NCBI GenBank assembly: GCA_003194525.1
Contig: NBIV01000345.1
Coordinates: forward strand, 1 to 60,373
Reading direction: 5' to 3'
Length of the DNA stretch: 60,373 nt
DNA from: Gracilariopsis chorda
Taxonomy: Eukaryota > Rhodophyta > Florideophyceae > Gracilariales > Gracilariaceae
Positions 11,197 through 20,905 of this stretch are shown piece after piece. The notes under the pieces are model-generated. The model saw only the letters and a program-made list of their open reading frames with translations, made no database searches and had not been told where the DNA came from. Positions within the stretch are counted from its first letter, which is position 1, and each line of letters opens with the position of its first letter. The translations under genes were made by a program, and so were the position numbers.

Positions 11197-11571
11197 ATGA
11201 GTGGTGAAGCAACGTCAAAGAATTGCGGTGCTGAGCTTGAGGAAAACTTAAGTGTCAACTTTATTGCTCCTCCAGCTATAACAAGCCATAATATAGACGT
11301 TGTTTGTATGAGATGTGGAGATACGCTCTTCTATTGGTTGCAGTTTGGCACCTCCATCCTGGAAAACGTGATTATCCAGTATCCATCAGAGGGTGGGAAT
11401 CTTGAAAGTAACAACGAAGCACGGAAGAAATCTAACAGGACATGTATATACGAGAGTCACGGATTTCTGGGAAAACGAAACAGGATTCAGGCGCCACATT
11501 GTGTATTGGAGGATGTTCGAACGGTCTGGTTCGATCAAGCTGGTGCATGCATGGGATTGAAAGCCCAGTAA
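11197..11571 (+). CDS. Hypothetical small protein, 124 aa
   Basis: The open frame starts with Met and has a balanced amino-acid composition and one CxxC (CMRCGD, residues ~38-43). No family is recognised. It could be a real small gene or an exon remnant. Confidence 0.25.
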   Translation: MSGEATSKNCGAELEENLSVNFIAPPAITSHNIDVVCMRCGDTLFYWLQFGTSILENVIIQYPSEGGNLESNNEARKKSNRTCIYESHGFLGKRNRIQAPHCVLEDVRTVWFDQAGACMGLKAQ

Positions 11572-11579
11572 CGTCTGAG

Positions 11580-12440
11580 GGTAAAAAAGCCTCGCGGGTG
11601 CAATAATAGCAGTAACCTAATTTATTCTCTTGCGCCGCGTGGTTAATCCCCTGAATGTGTCAGCTGAAGAAACAGCGCAGTGCACGTTAGAGCGTGTTTC
11701 GCTGTATATTTCCTTGTGGTGATAAAATGAAAACCAGTTCACATGAAAGCAAGCTTGACTTACATGCAACAGTACTTTTTATATCCTCCTCGCTTCCTTG
11801 AAAGAGAAAGAAGCTTGCATAAGTAGCAGTAAACGCTCTTTCTCTCTTTTATTTAGAGCAAGATATGCTGGCTGTTATTGACTTGGCTTCCAGAACTTGG
11901 CAAAGATGAATTGCCGCTCATACCAGAAAGCAGACGTAGGGACGCCTTTCTCTGCTTTTATTCCATGTTATCACTTACCAACTGCAAGATGATACGAGTG
12001 CCAACGTCAATGACAGCCGTTCCGCGTGTATTGATACACTTCAACAGTGAATTAACATTCAGTACGCAGGCATCTAAAACAAACGTGAGTATAATCATCG
12101 TAACTGTTAACATGTTTATGAGCTGGCGCGTGGGTGGGAGCCCTATAGGTGGTAGCAAAATAACTGACCATTGTTGTTGGGTAGGTACCCATCATATCAA
12201 TCTACCCACACCTCTTTTGTGTAGGTTGCAGTCTGCTCATTGCGCTAGAATCCAAACGTAGTTGGTCAGCGCAACCCAAAGAGGAAACAGCCTCTTTGGG
12301 GAACCCGCCAGAAGAAGGCAAAATAAAAACCCCTACTCTAGTTCCATCTCTGGGGAATCGGGGGCATCCTTGTGAGAACTACCAAGGTCTTTGTGCCTGC
12401 TCTTTTCTCTAGTTCTGACGCCGCTACATCGCATCGACCG
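11580..12440. other. Intergenic with stem-loop
   Basis: CCCAAAGAGG and CCTCTTTGGG at 12275-12298 form a strong 10-bp stem with a short loop, followed by GC-rich then A-rich sequence. An open frame at 11878-12261 shows no motif. Confidence 0.4.
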
Positions 12441-12448
12441 AAAGTGCT

Positions 12449-13660
12449 CTATCTACAGTTCTGACCATCAGTAGCCCACTCCTCCTTCCTCAGCGTCGCA
12501 GAAATAGATCGAAACTGGTCAAATCTAGCAATATCATTCATAAATAAATTATAAGCGACGATGAGAGACGGGATTTGTAACGTTGAACAACAGAGAGATT
12601 CATCGTCAGTCCATCGATGGAGGGGTGCCAAGCCATGTACACACATTTTAGAGCTTTCTCCGGGAGTGGGTACTGTTGGGGTTCCACCCAGGTCATTTGA
12701 GTAAAACGTGACAAATGATCGATCTCTGAAAACAATAAGCCCGGTCCTTTTTGCGAACCTTAGAAAAGAAGTAGATCCAGAACTCTTCTCATATACCTGT
12801 ACAAGACGCCATTCCCCTTTGTCAACGTGACGTAAACTTTCGATTCCTTTTTGTAGGCCCGGACGATTGATGCCGTCCACATGACTAAACCTTACAGGTC
12901 CCAGCACTTTGCAATCGACATCACGCAAAATAGACAGTTGACGCGCAAGGACATGACGAGTGTAAGGTATCCATGACCATCAGGCGCTACACGCCAAGCG
13001 TCGGATGCAATTGCGTCTGATATGCCATTTGTGCGCACCATAGATCGGATGGCTTGCATTTACGAACACATTTGCCATCATTTTTTCTTTCAACTGCACC
13101 AGGAATACCCCGAGACAAGTTAGTGTACCTCTGCACCGGTTTGTGGCCATATTTGTTCCCTAGCCGATTGTCCTGGAAAGTTTGTAAATATGCATGGGAC
13201 AACCCAACAACAGCAAAAAAACGTATCCCAAACTTCACGGGCTTTGATTTCATGTATGTTTGAGCTGCGGTTCGTCCCTTGCAGCGTATCGTACTATCAT
13301 CAAGAGAGCTCACCCCAACCAGAACAGCAAGTGTAGCTACATTGCGCGCAAAATCTTCCAATAGTTGACTGCTATGCCTGAGCGGACAAGCTAATGCAAC
13401 ATTAAGATTGTATGTTGCATACGAACGTAGAGATGCCCTGATGCGTAGAAGATCATCCCTGCTCATTATGACGTTCGAAAATGGCACCTCCATCATTTCC
13501 GAGTGACACCAGTAATCTCGCAATCGATTTAGGCGATGCAAAAATGTTGCCAGTTCTAGTCCTATATATGCTAAAAGCTCTTCCATGCGAAGAAAATTCT
13601 TTCTTCCCTGTTCCGCAGTAATTAGTTTTTATTCTAAGCTCAAATGCACTCAAAATAGGA
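12449..13660 (-). pseudogene. piggyBac-type transposase remnant
   Basis: Two open parts are seen, 13586-12987 and 12928-12449, in different frames. The first has the N-terminal pattern of the DDE_Tnp_1_7 family: RLRDYW ... VPFSNVIMSRDDLLRIRASLR, then SLDDSTIRCKGR (equivalent of SIDESM..FKGR, first catalytic Asp), QTYMKSKPVKFGIRFF. The frame changes near MDTLHSS, the expected second-Asp block (MDNFYT in relatives). The second part carries the block aligning to GTVRxNRxGLPK, then IVAYNLFMNDIARFDQFRS, the equivalent of YNxxMGGVDxADQ; in my alignment the third catalytic Asp reads Ala. No terminal repeats or TTAA duplication were identified. It is a dead transposase. Confidence 0.8.
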
Positions 13661-14580
13661 ACAATTTAGAAAAACCTTGAGTAAACCAAGTTCTTGCCTA
13701 TGAGCATATGAAAGTTTTTAAAAATTAATATCGCAAGGAGTAGACCACTTTAAGTGCTCCATTCTTTACAGTAAAGAACTGTTTTTAGTAATGTTCGCTG
13801 CTTGATACACCCAAGTTCTAAAACATCGTATGCTTCATCATATTTTTGTTGCAGATACACTTCTACGGCTTTTTCGGAGTTGCATTCACCTTCAATGCTA
13901 CAAATGTCATCATTGTTTTGTGATGTGACCACAGCTGATACAGCGTACAGTTGAACACACATTTGGGACACAAGAACGCATTGGTCACTAGTTTTGGGGG
14001 TAGCTTTGCCCTTTCTAAAACATTAACATAGTACAATGGCATGAATATTTCAGTATACAAATTATATCTCTTTAGTCGATTGTGGTCGTCGATCTACCAT
14101 TGAAGATGCAAAGCTTGTAAAGTCACTTGAAATATACTTGAAACTTTAGCAATCACGTTTATAGGCCAATAAAAGTCTTGCCACGTTTGGTTCACTAATT
14201 GGAGTAGAGTGCCTTAAATATCAACTTCAGCCAACTACCATAGGCTATTTTTAAGTTCTAAAGTAGTAAATGTAAAGAGAAAACAAGCATGTAACTCTTT
14301 TTGAGCCATTGGTTTCTTTCTTGGATGTTTAGTTATCCAGTAATATGTCTGGCTAAATTATAAACTTGTAGACGTTCGCTTACAGGTTCAAAAGGGATAA
14401 GAATTTCATAAAGCGCCCGTAAAGGGCGGAGAGAACGTTGAACTGCTTGTTTGCTGCAAAAAGACTGGTTGAAGAGGTTCTGGGAAGATCGTCTATGATT
14501 TTGTTTAATGCAGTGCTCGCAAAATAAGAGGAACCATTTGTTATGAGTTTGTATCAGTAAAAACTGTTTCTTAGTTTTAA
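13661..14580. other. AT-rich, no gene recognised
   Basis: Short minus-strand frames (13750-13971, 13863-14060) may be further decayed transposase sequence, but I cannot show it. A small hairpin, GCGCCCGTAAAGGGCG, lies near 14413. Confidence 0.3.
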
Positions 14581-15087
14581 TTGGACATTTTTCTTGTGAT
14601 GATGAGTACGGTACGAACATTTGCTCATGGTAAATGCTACATTACGTATGCTTACTGTTCTCTACAGTTCAGCCCCTTCCTTCAACCATTAGCCACCCGT
14701 GCTTTAAATACTGATGTCCAAAGGGAAGAAGGTGTAGGAAATTCTATATCTTCTTATCGATTTGGTGGGAAACCGGTTTTGTGTCATCTAGAGAAGTGGC
14801 GCATGACAAAAGCACGAGAATTAAACAATGTCGGAGTCAAGAGCCTCATTTCCGTGCTTAATTCGAATGAGGAGAAGCGAGATGTTCACTCCAAAGAGTC
14901 CGAAACGACAAAGCGCTCGTTCGAAGAAATGGATGCACCGTCACGGGCTACCAGATTTACTCTACAGGCCCTGAATGAAGCAAAGCAAATGCATTCGCTA
15001 GCCACCACAGAAGAAGAGAAAAGCCTTCTTCAGGGTATAATTCACAAGCTTCTTGGACAGCCGGCAGAAGCCGAAGCTGTCATGTGA
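14581..15087 (+). CDS. Hypothetical protein, 168 aa
   Basis: The frame is open from 14581 and ends with TGA at 15088. The C-terminal two thirds looks like real coding: charged helical sequence with KESETTKRSFEEMDAPSRA, then ALNEAKQMHSLATTEEEKSLLQGIIHKLL, consistent with an amphipathic helix pair. The first ~30 residues are hydrophobic and may be an artefact: GTAAATGC near 14629 and TTCTCTACAG just before the Ser-Pro run could bound a very short intron. No family is recognised. Confidence 0.4.
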   Translation: MDIFLVMMSTVRTFAHGKCYITYAYCSLQFSPFLQPLATRALNTDVQREEGVGNSISSYRFGGKPVLCHLEKWRMTKARELNNVGVKSLISVLNSNEEKRDVHSKESETTKRSFEEMDAPSRATRFTLQALNEAKQMHSLATTEEEKSLLQGIIHKLLGQPAEAEAVM

Positions 15088-15499
15088 CTTTTTTGCAAAA
15101 AGAATGGGGTCTTTGCAAAGGGTGCAAGAAGTTTTCAATTCTCGAAACAAAAAATGAGCCATCAGCCTCGGCCTCGCAGCACCACATCACAACGTTTATT
15201 AACGCTTGATTGACTCTTTATCCGAGGCCTCAGAAATATTCTATTCGGCCAGGGAAAAGGGACTACCCAGTAAACTCGGCAGTTCTGTAGTGAAGTCTGT
15301 CCGGGATCTGACGTATTGCAGGGACACAGCTGAGCCAAGTGGCAAAGCTCGCCTACCAGCAGATAAATCTTCACAATTCTTGACTTTTAGATGCGCGAAG
15401 GAAGATAGCTATGACGATGATTGTCCTCTCATTATTCATTGCGCGGAAGCGGCACAGGTTAATTCACTTAGATCTTCAGGGGTTTAGTTTCAATTCACC

Positions 15500-16065
15500 A
15501 TGCAAACCTAAACGATGTAAATATGGCACATTGCGCTAGTCGGACGGGAGATGCGGGATGGAGTTGAAGTGCAGCAGAAGCGTCTCAAGTCTGGGCAGCT
15601 GCAAGACGACGTCTGGAAAACCTGTGAGCTTATCGCGTGAAAGGTTGAGAAAACGCAACTGGGTGTAATACCGGAGCTGTTGAGGTACGGCTCGTAAGCG
15701 ACAGATGGAGAGATCTGAAAAAGGAGAAGACGTAGCTCTGATATGGCGGAGATGTTGCTGATGGGCTTGTTACAGTAAAGTACTCGTAGACTGGAGAAGC
15801 TAGCAGGGGAGAGAGATGCTCGTTGGGATTGAATGCGAAGATAAGGATGTTCTCGTAGAGCTCGTTGCAAGGGGGAGTACGAACCAAGTGTTGCGTATGT
15901 GAGGGAGGCGTGCTACTCAAAGACGAAGGAGACGGGAGTGATAACGGTTTGTTAAGGCTTCGCAGAAGCTTACTGCGTCAGAGAGAGGAAGGGCCTGGAA
16001 GATTGTGCAGCGCACGTCGAGGGGGAGGTCAAGCAGTGTGGTGGGTGGGGAAGCAGATTTCATGA
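15500..16065 (-). pseudogene. F-box/leucine-rich-repeat protein pseudogene
   Basis: On the minus strand, starting near 16062, the peptide MKSASPPTTLLDLPLDVR followed by CTIFQALPLSDAVSFCEA matches an F-box (LPxDVxxxIFxxLxxxDxxxFC). F-box proteins link SKP1-cullin ubiquitin ligases to substrates. After a stop, further frames carry LRR sequence, clearest at 15700-15545: LRAVPQQLRYYTQLRFLNLS followed by a second unit PRLETLLLHFNSIPHLPS. Stops and frame changes between the F-box and the LRRs show decay. The length is short for the family. Confidence 0.65.
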
Positions 16066-16099
16066 GGGCGATGTTGGGAAGGTTTGGGAAGTTGAAGGG

Positions 16100-17300
16100 A
16101 TGGGGAAAGAAGCGTGGCGGGTATTGGGTAAGTTTTAACTGACGACGGTATCGGTGATGTAAGATTAATGCTGAGTGATGCGGTGGCGACGAGCAGTGGT
16201 AGAATGGCAGTGCTGTTCTTTTTGAGAGCGCTTGATGCAATGCGAGGGTATGCTTGTGACGCGGCGCATTGGGTGAGGGGTGCGGCATGCACACGCGCCA
16301 GTTCAAACGCGCCACGTGTGCGCGGAATGCTCAGTACGTTTGAGTGGCACCCGATTGAACTGAACACCGGTCCAGCAATTCGCCGCACGTCATCTGCCAG
16401 TGAACCGAAACGCTCTTCGCGCCATCTTCCTAAACCCTCTGCCCAAGGAATTGGTTTCTGTGTCCAGCCAGGTGCTCCGCGTTTCCATCCGCTCTTCCCG
16501 AACCGCTCACGACTCTCCGCACTGCCTTTCCAACCGATGGAACCACCACATCACTGCTTATCATCTGTGTCCCCTCTTGGTTTCTCCACTTCCCAATGCT
16601 TTGAATCCGCCGTCATCCATTGCCAATCTACCACCCGACCTTGCTTCCTCCCCCGATCCATCTTCGGAGGGCGCGTTAAACCCAGCTTTGCCCGGTGTGC
16701 TCAGCTTTTTCTCTCACCTGATGGGATGGAGCAACATGCATTCGCGCATGCATCACCGACTTCAACACTTCGACGGCAACATACATCCTGCTTTCCCGCG
16801 CTGTATCTGACTATTCCCGACCATCACCGCACAAATTTGAAACGGAATCGCAGTAGAGTCATTCCATTCACGCCATTTCGCACTCGGCCTTCTCCAAAAG
16901 GTGCTACGTTGTACCAACTCGTCTGTTTTAATCTCTCCGTCAGAGACAAGCGCTATCGCAGCTTATTTAGCTTACCATCGTACGCCACAGCACAAACAAC
17001 ACCAAAATCACGGTTAATTCCTCGCGCCGTGTCTTTCCAGGAAACGCAAAACGACAGCACTCCCTACTGAAACTTAATACTACCAATTCAGACCCCCCTC
17101 TGCTTTCCTTGCTCTTCAACTCGCGTCAATTTTTCACCGCCGTCACCAGCCTCGTAAATGTTGACAGAAATCAAACTGTACTTTCCTCATCAACTTCATT
17201 TGTGCCGCCCAACTTATGCGCTTCGCTCTTTTCTCTCCCAGCTGCATAACGAATGCAACCCTCGCTCTTACTACTTTATTGCTCAAGTCACCCGTGTGAT
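16100..17300. other. GC-rich region, doubtful open frames
   Basis: A 300-codon plus frame (16168-17070) overlaps a second plus frame (16400-16810). The latter begins with LNPLPKELVSVSSQVLRVS, faintly reminiscent of an F-box. Low-complexity Ser/Pro/Arg composition makes both suspect. It may be a second decayed F-box gene divergent from the one at 15.5-16.1 kb, but support is thin. A small palindrome (ATGCAT..ATGCAT) lies near 16737. Confidence 0.2.
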
Positions 17301-17305
17301 ACTGC

Positions 17306-18460
17306 CTAACAATTATCCCGCTCTCGAATCCTGTCAAAAACACAGCAGCAATCCTCGCGACTGTCCACGAGTGCTTCTGTGGCCATTGAATCCCAGAGTT
17401 TCCCTCGTGCTTCAAACCTATCCAAACCAGCCAGATTCCCTCGATTAGAGTTCAAATTAGCATCTTTGGTCAAAATGTTGATTTTTGGTAGGTTGTGCTT
17501 CTTTCCCAGTTCATGGTCATTGTGATCATGACAAGGTGTAATCTTTGGTGCATCGATAACACACTCTCGATCAACGTATTCATCCGCAATGACTGGGATA
17601 TCTCGTTCGGTACCTAGAAAAAGAACTGTTTCCCCAACGTACTGACTGTACCTCTCATCAACCGGATGAACACAGACAGTGGTATCACCGAGAATGGTCT
17701 CCGGACGAGTTGTTGCGACCGGGATGAATCCACTTCCATTGCTAAGGGGATACCGAAAGTAGTACAGTTTTTCGTTCTCTTCGGAGAACTCAACTTCTAG
17801 ATCACTCACCGCGGTGCACAGCGTTGGACTTCCATTAACCTTGTAGCCATCTCTGTAAATCAGTCCCTGATCCTGCAGACGCTTAAAAGCTTCTGCGACT
17901 GCAGCAGACATAAGGTCTTACAGTGTGAATCGAGAACGGTCCCAGTCACAACTAGCGCCAAGTTTTCGCATCTGGCCGTTAATGTAATCACCCTTCTCTT
18001 TTTTCCATTTCCACACACGCTTCAAAAGGTTCTCCCGTCCAATTTGATCGCGAGTCAATCAGTCTTTGGCTAATTCTTTCTCTATAACTAGTTGAGTGGC
18101 AATTCTGGCATGATCAGTTCCAGGCAGCAACAAGGTAGGCCTTTCGCGCATACGATGAAAGCGGGTCAAAATATCTTCGACGTTAGTGAACATGGCATGT
18201 CCCATATGCAGACCACCTGATACATTCGGCGGAGGCATACAAATGGTAAAAGGTTCTTTGCCGTTTGGGACGCATGGCTTAAAGAAGACTGCAAATTCCC
18301 ACCACTGGTACAGAACCAGCTCAACAGCCTGCGGATCATAGTGAGGTGGCATTTTGGCGCTGTGTTCGCAGCTCCTCTGGTAACGGTGGCAATGGGTCGG
18401 ACTTAGGCGGCGCATAATTTGATATGAAATCGTCCGAAGATGGGTAGACCGCTGATGCAC
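17306..18460 (-). pseudogene. Valyl-tRNA synthetase fragment
   Basis: The class I valyl-tRNA synthetase N-terminal half is clear. YDPQAVELVLYQWWEF is followed by the signature PPPNVSGGLHMGHAMFTN (HIGH box), LLPGTDHARIATQ, then [30 protein letters not shown], and the editing-domain motif ATTRPETILGDTTVCVHP. Everything lies in one frame, interrupted by TGA at 18059-18061 (after ELAKD) and TAA at 17918-17920 (after RFTL). It stops soon after AGLDRFEAR, so the catalytic KMSKS loop and anticodon-binding domain are missing. It is a truncated pseudogene of a normally ~900-1000-residue enzyme; the active copy must lie elsewhere. Confidence 0.85.
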
Positions 18461-18483
18461 ATGGTGTATGCAGAATTCGGGAA

Positions 18484-18786
18484 CTAGTTCGGGTTCAAAA
18501 GTAAAGACGGTGCTTTCAAAAACTTTCTAGCCTCAGTGATGAAATCTGGGCGATTCGTAGAAAATACGGGGCTCATGGCGTAACAAACGCCGTATTTGAC
18601 AGCATTCACATGCTCGATATTGCCAAAAGCGAGTGGCCGCGGTCCATGTCGGCATTGAAGAAACCGTGCTTTCGGAAGATGGTCATTCTGTTGTGATGCG
18701 TTGACCAGACAAAGCAGGGCTAAGATGATGAAGATGAAGGCGAACAGAATCCATTCAATTCTAGCAGATCTGTATTTCCACGCCAT
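18484..18786 (-). CDS. Signal-anchor fragment, 100 aa, unknown
   Basis: The peptide starts MAWKYRSARIEW, then has a strong hydrophobic segment (ILFAFIFIILALLCLVNA), the pattern of a type II membrane anchor, followed by ~70 residues without a recognised domain. It could be the start of a Golgi enzyme or a decayed fragment. It lies between two pseudogenes on the same strand, which favours a fragment. Confidence 0.3.
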   Translation of the reverse strand: MAWKYRSARIEWILFAFIFIILALLCLVNASQQNDHLPKARFLQCRHGPRPLAFGNIEHVNAVKYGVCYAMSPVFSTNRPDFITEARKFLKAPSLLLNPN

Positions 18787-18888
18787 ACAACTACATCACT
18801 AAGTGTCCCTTTCAGTACCTCAAGTTGACAACCGTATACGCCACCCCTTACCGCCTTGGATTCTGTTCGCAACACTTTCAAACAAAGC

Positions 18889-20202
18889 TCAGCATGTTCT
18901 TCTTCGTACAAAGCCCTGTCTTTGAAAATGATCCGCACGTTCATCTCTCAAATCGGAAACTTCTCTACCACGGTTTCGTGCACGTATGTTATCTCTCTCA
19001 CTATGCAGCCCATCTTGAAAATGCACAACAGGAATGCCATGAACCTGATTATCTTCATGCACAGCAATGAATTCGTACATACTATCGTCAGACGTATCAA
19101 TGCAAAAGTTGTATAACTTACAGGGGAAAAGAATGATGAGAGTAGTGTGGTGCAAGGAATAACGTATAGCAGACCAGAAGACTCCGAAGCGACATACTAG
19201 AATCCCGAACGCTTGTTCCACGCACGCCCGAGTAACATAGTTATAAGCGGTATATGTGTCTTCTCTCTGTGTTAAATGTCGACCCGTATAGGGCGTCAAA
19301 ACGAGGGTTTTGATACTGTAGGCACCACCAGCAACGACGGCTGCCTAAGAATGTAGCTCGTCTCCATGTATTAAGTCGTATAGTTTTGTATTACTAAAAG
19401 CGGTGGCGTCATGCGTTCCACCAAAATGACGTGCAGACACGAACAAAACCATATCGTCCACTTGTACTGTTGCCTGCACGCAAAGAGCAAAGAATATCTT
19501 TCGATTGTAGTTCTTAATGGGATCTGGAGCTTCTCTCAGATAAGGGTACCTAGTTGAAATGGTTATTCCGTCCAATGCCGATAAAACACCATGAAATGGA
19601 ATGTTTTTTAAGCTTCGAAACATATTTGCCTGGTTCATACACTCTTCCTCTGAGTGCGGAAATCTGATCTGCGGCAGTGTTTGGTCAAGAACGACTAAGT
19701 TTTTCGTGAATGCATGGTAAAATGTTGAAGAGCCAACCCCATATGGCCACAATATATCTCAGTAACTTTTTCCTGCTAGAAGGTTTAACGTAAGAAATAA
19801 CATAAAAGATGGATTGGGAGAAGCTAGAACTCTACGACTATTTTTCTGCGCTTGTTGCAGAAAATGTTGCACAGTGGACAGGAGAAGGCTGTATTGAGAC
19901 TTTGTAACGCGGTACATTCTCGTAAAAACATTGTCAGAAAGGCAGTCTATGTGCGCCAGTGTTTTGAATAGAGTTCGGGGAAGCATGTATCGAATTTCAC
20001 GCTTATCTTGTTCCATCACTTGTGCGCATATTGCACTATAAATGATGTGCATAACAAATCCCACTAAAATTCGCCTTCGTTTGTTCCTTTTGCTCGACTG
20101 GACGGTTCTGTGGTGAAGGAGTTGAAGGAACTGGATGGTTCGTGACGAAAGAAAAGTGATTTCCACCACGTGGTTGCGAATTTGCATGCATACTCTTCGC
20201 AA
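18889..20202 (-). pseudogene. PIF/Harbinger transposase, two nonsense codons (copy A)
   Basis: One frame of 438 codons is interrupted only by TGA at 19759-19761 and TAG at 19345-19347. The N-terminal helical region ends LFLTLNLLAGKSY*DILWPYGVGSSTFYHAF. The DDE_Tnp_4-type nuclease follows: GVLSALDGITI (first Asp), YNRKIFFALCVQATVQVDD, FGGTHDATAFSNTKLYDLI, TPYTGRH, then RACVEQAFGIL (catalytic Glu). The usual GDxAY reads GGAYS, so one catalytic Asp appears lost as well. It would have cut DNA to move a PIF/Harbinger element. No Myb-like partner ORF, terminal inverted repeats or 3-bp duplication were identified. Confidence 0.85.
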
Positions 20203-20504
20203 TGGGATGGCTTTGTCCTCTTAGACCTTTCCTTTGTTTTTCGTAGTGTACGAAACTGGACCGAAATCGAAAACTTTTTAATTCAGAGTTAACCGTTCAC
20301 AGATTAAGAAAGTCATAGAACGGCCCTAAACGAAAGAAAAAGGAAACGCCCCTTTTGGACATTCATCAAGTATCGACGTTAATGCCGCGCTGGAAACAAG
20401 CACTATTGCGCAGCCTCGAAGTATTTCAGGCTAACACTGTACTTTCAAAGTCTTCTCAGTTTCTTATGTTTGGTACGGGTTCGTTTGACACCATAAGCTG
20501 AGAC

Positions 20505-20805
20505 TGTGGGTTGAGTGGACTCCATACTAATTACGGACGGTGACAAATACAATCAGAGCACAGTATTAAGCACAATTGCCCGGAGTCCGCCCTCTTCTCT
20601 CGCTTGGCCCTCTAATCTCGTTTACTCTGAGCCTCATCGCTCCTTTTATAACACTCGCACGCGGCCGTTCTCCCTCCGGATATATCTTTTTGTTCCGACC
20701 TTTCATGTATTTCAGATATCGCCCTGCACTGCGATCAATTCCGGCGCGTGCCTTTGTTTAATTACAAAGTCCAATATCAATTCGACACATATACGTCTCA
20801 TCACA
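20505..20805 (-). repeat. Copia 3' LTR
   Basis: 301 bp, nearly identical to 25408-25709. It contains a TATAAAAG promoter box read on the minus strand (plus positions 20643-20650). Confidence 0.95.
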
Positions 20806-20815
20806 CTCCCCTGAG
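20806..20815 (-). promoter_or_regulatory. Copia polypurine tract
   Basis: On the minus strand CAGGGGAG directly precedes the TGTGATG start of the 3' LTR; it is the expected plus-strand primer. Confidence 0.6.
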
Positions 20816-20905
20816 TTGACCTGATCAATGGTTAACTCGCAAACAGACTATCTTCATCAGCTGTGCTTGTAACCTCAACATGTATACAAATAAGTCATGC
20901 AGTTG

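Noticed and set aside
12275..12298. Histone-type 3' stem-loop or bacterial terminator
   Set aside because: The stem sequence does not match the histone stem-loop, there is no histone gene upstream, and no U-tract follows.
16168..17070. 300-codon plus-strand ORF as a gene
   Set aside because: It is Ser/Pro/Arg low-complexity, overlaps another open frame and has no domain. It is more likely chance in GC-rich DNA.
18889..20202. Stop-codon reassignment or read-through explaining in-frame stops
   Set aside because: TGA, TAG and TAA all occur as interruptions, catalytic residues are also lost, and intact genes here end in ordinary stops. Decay is simpler.
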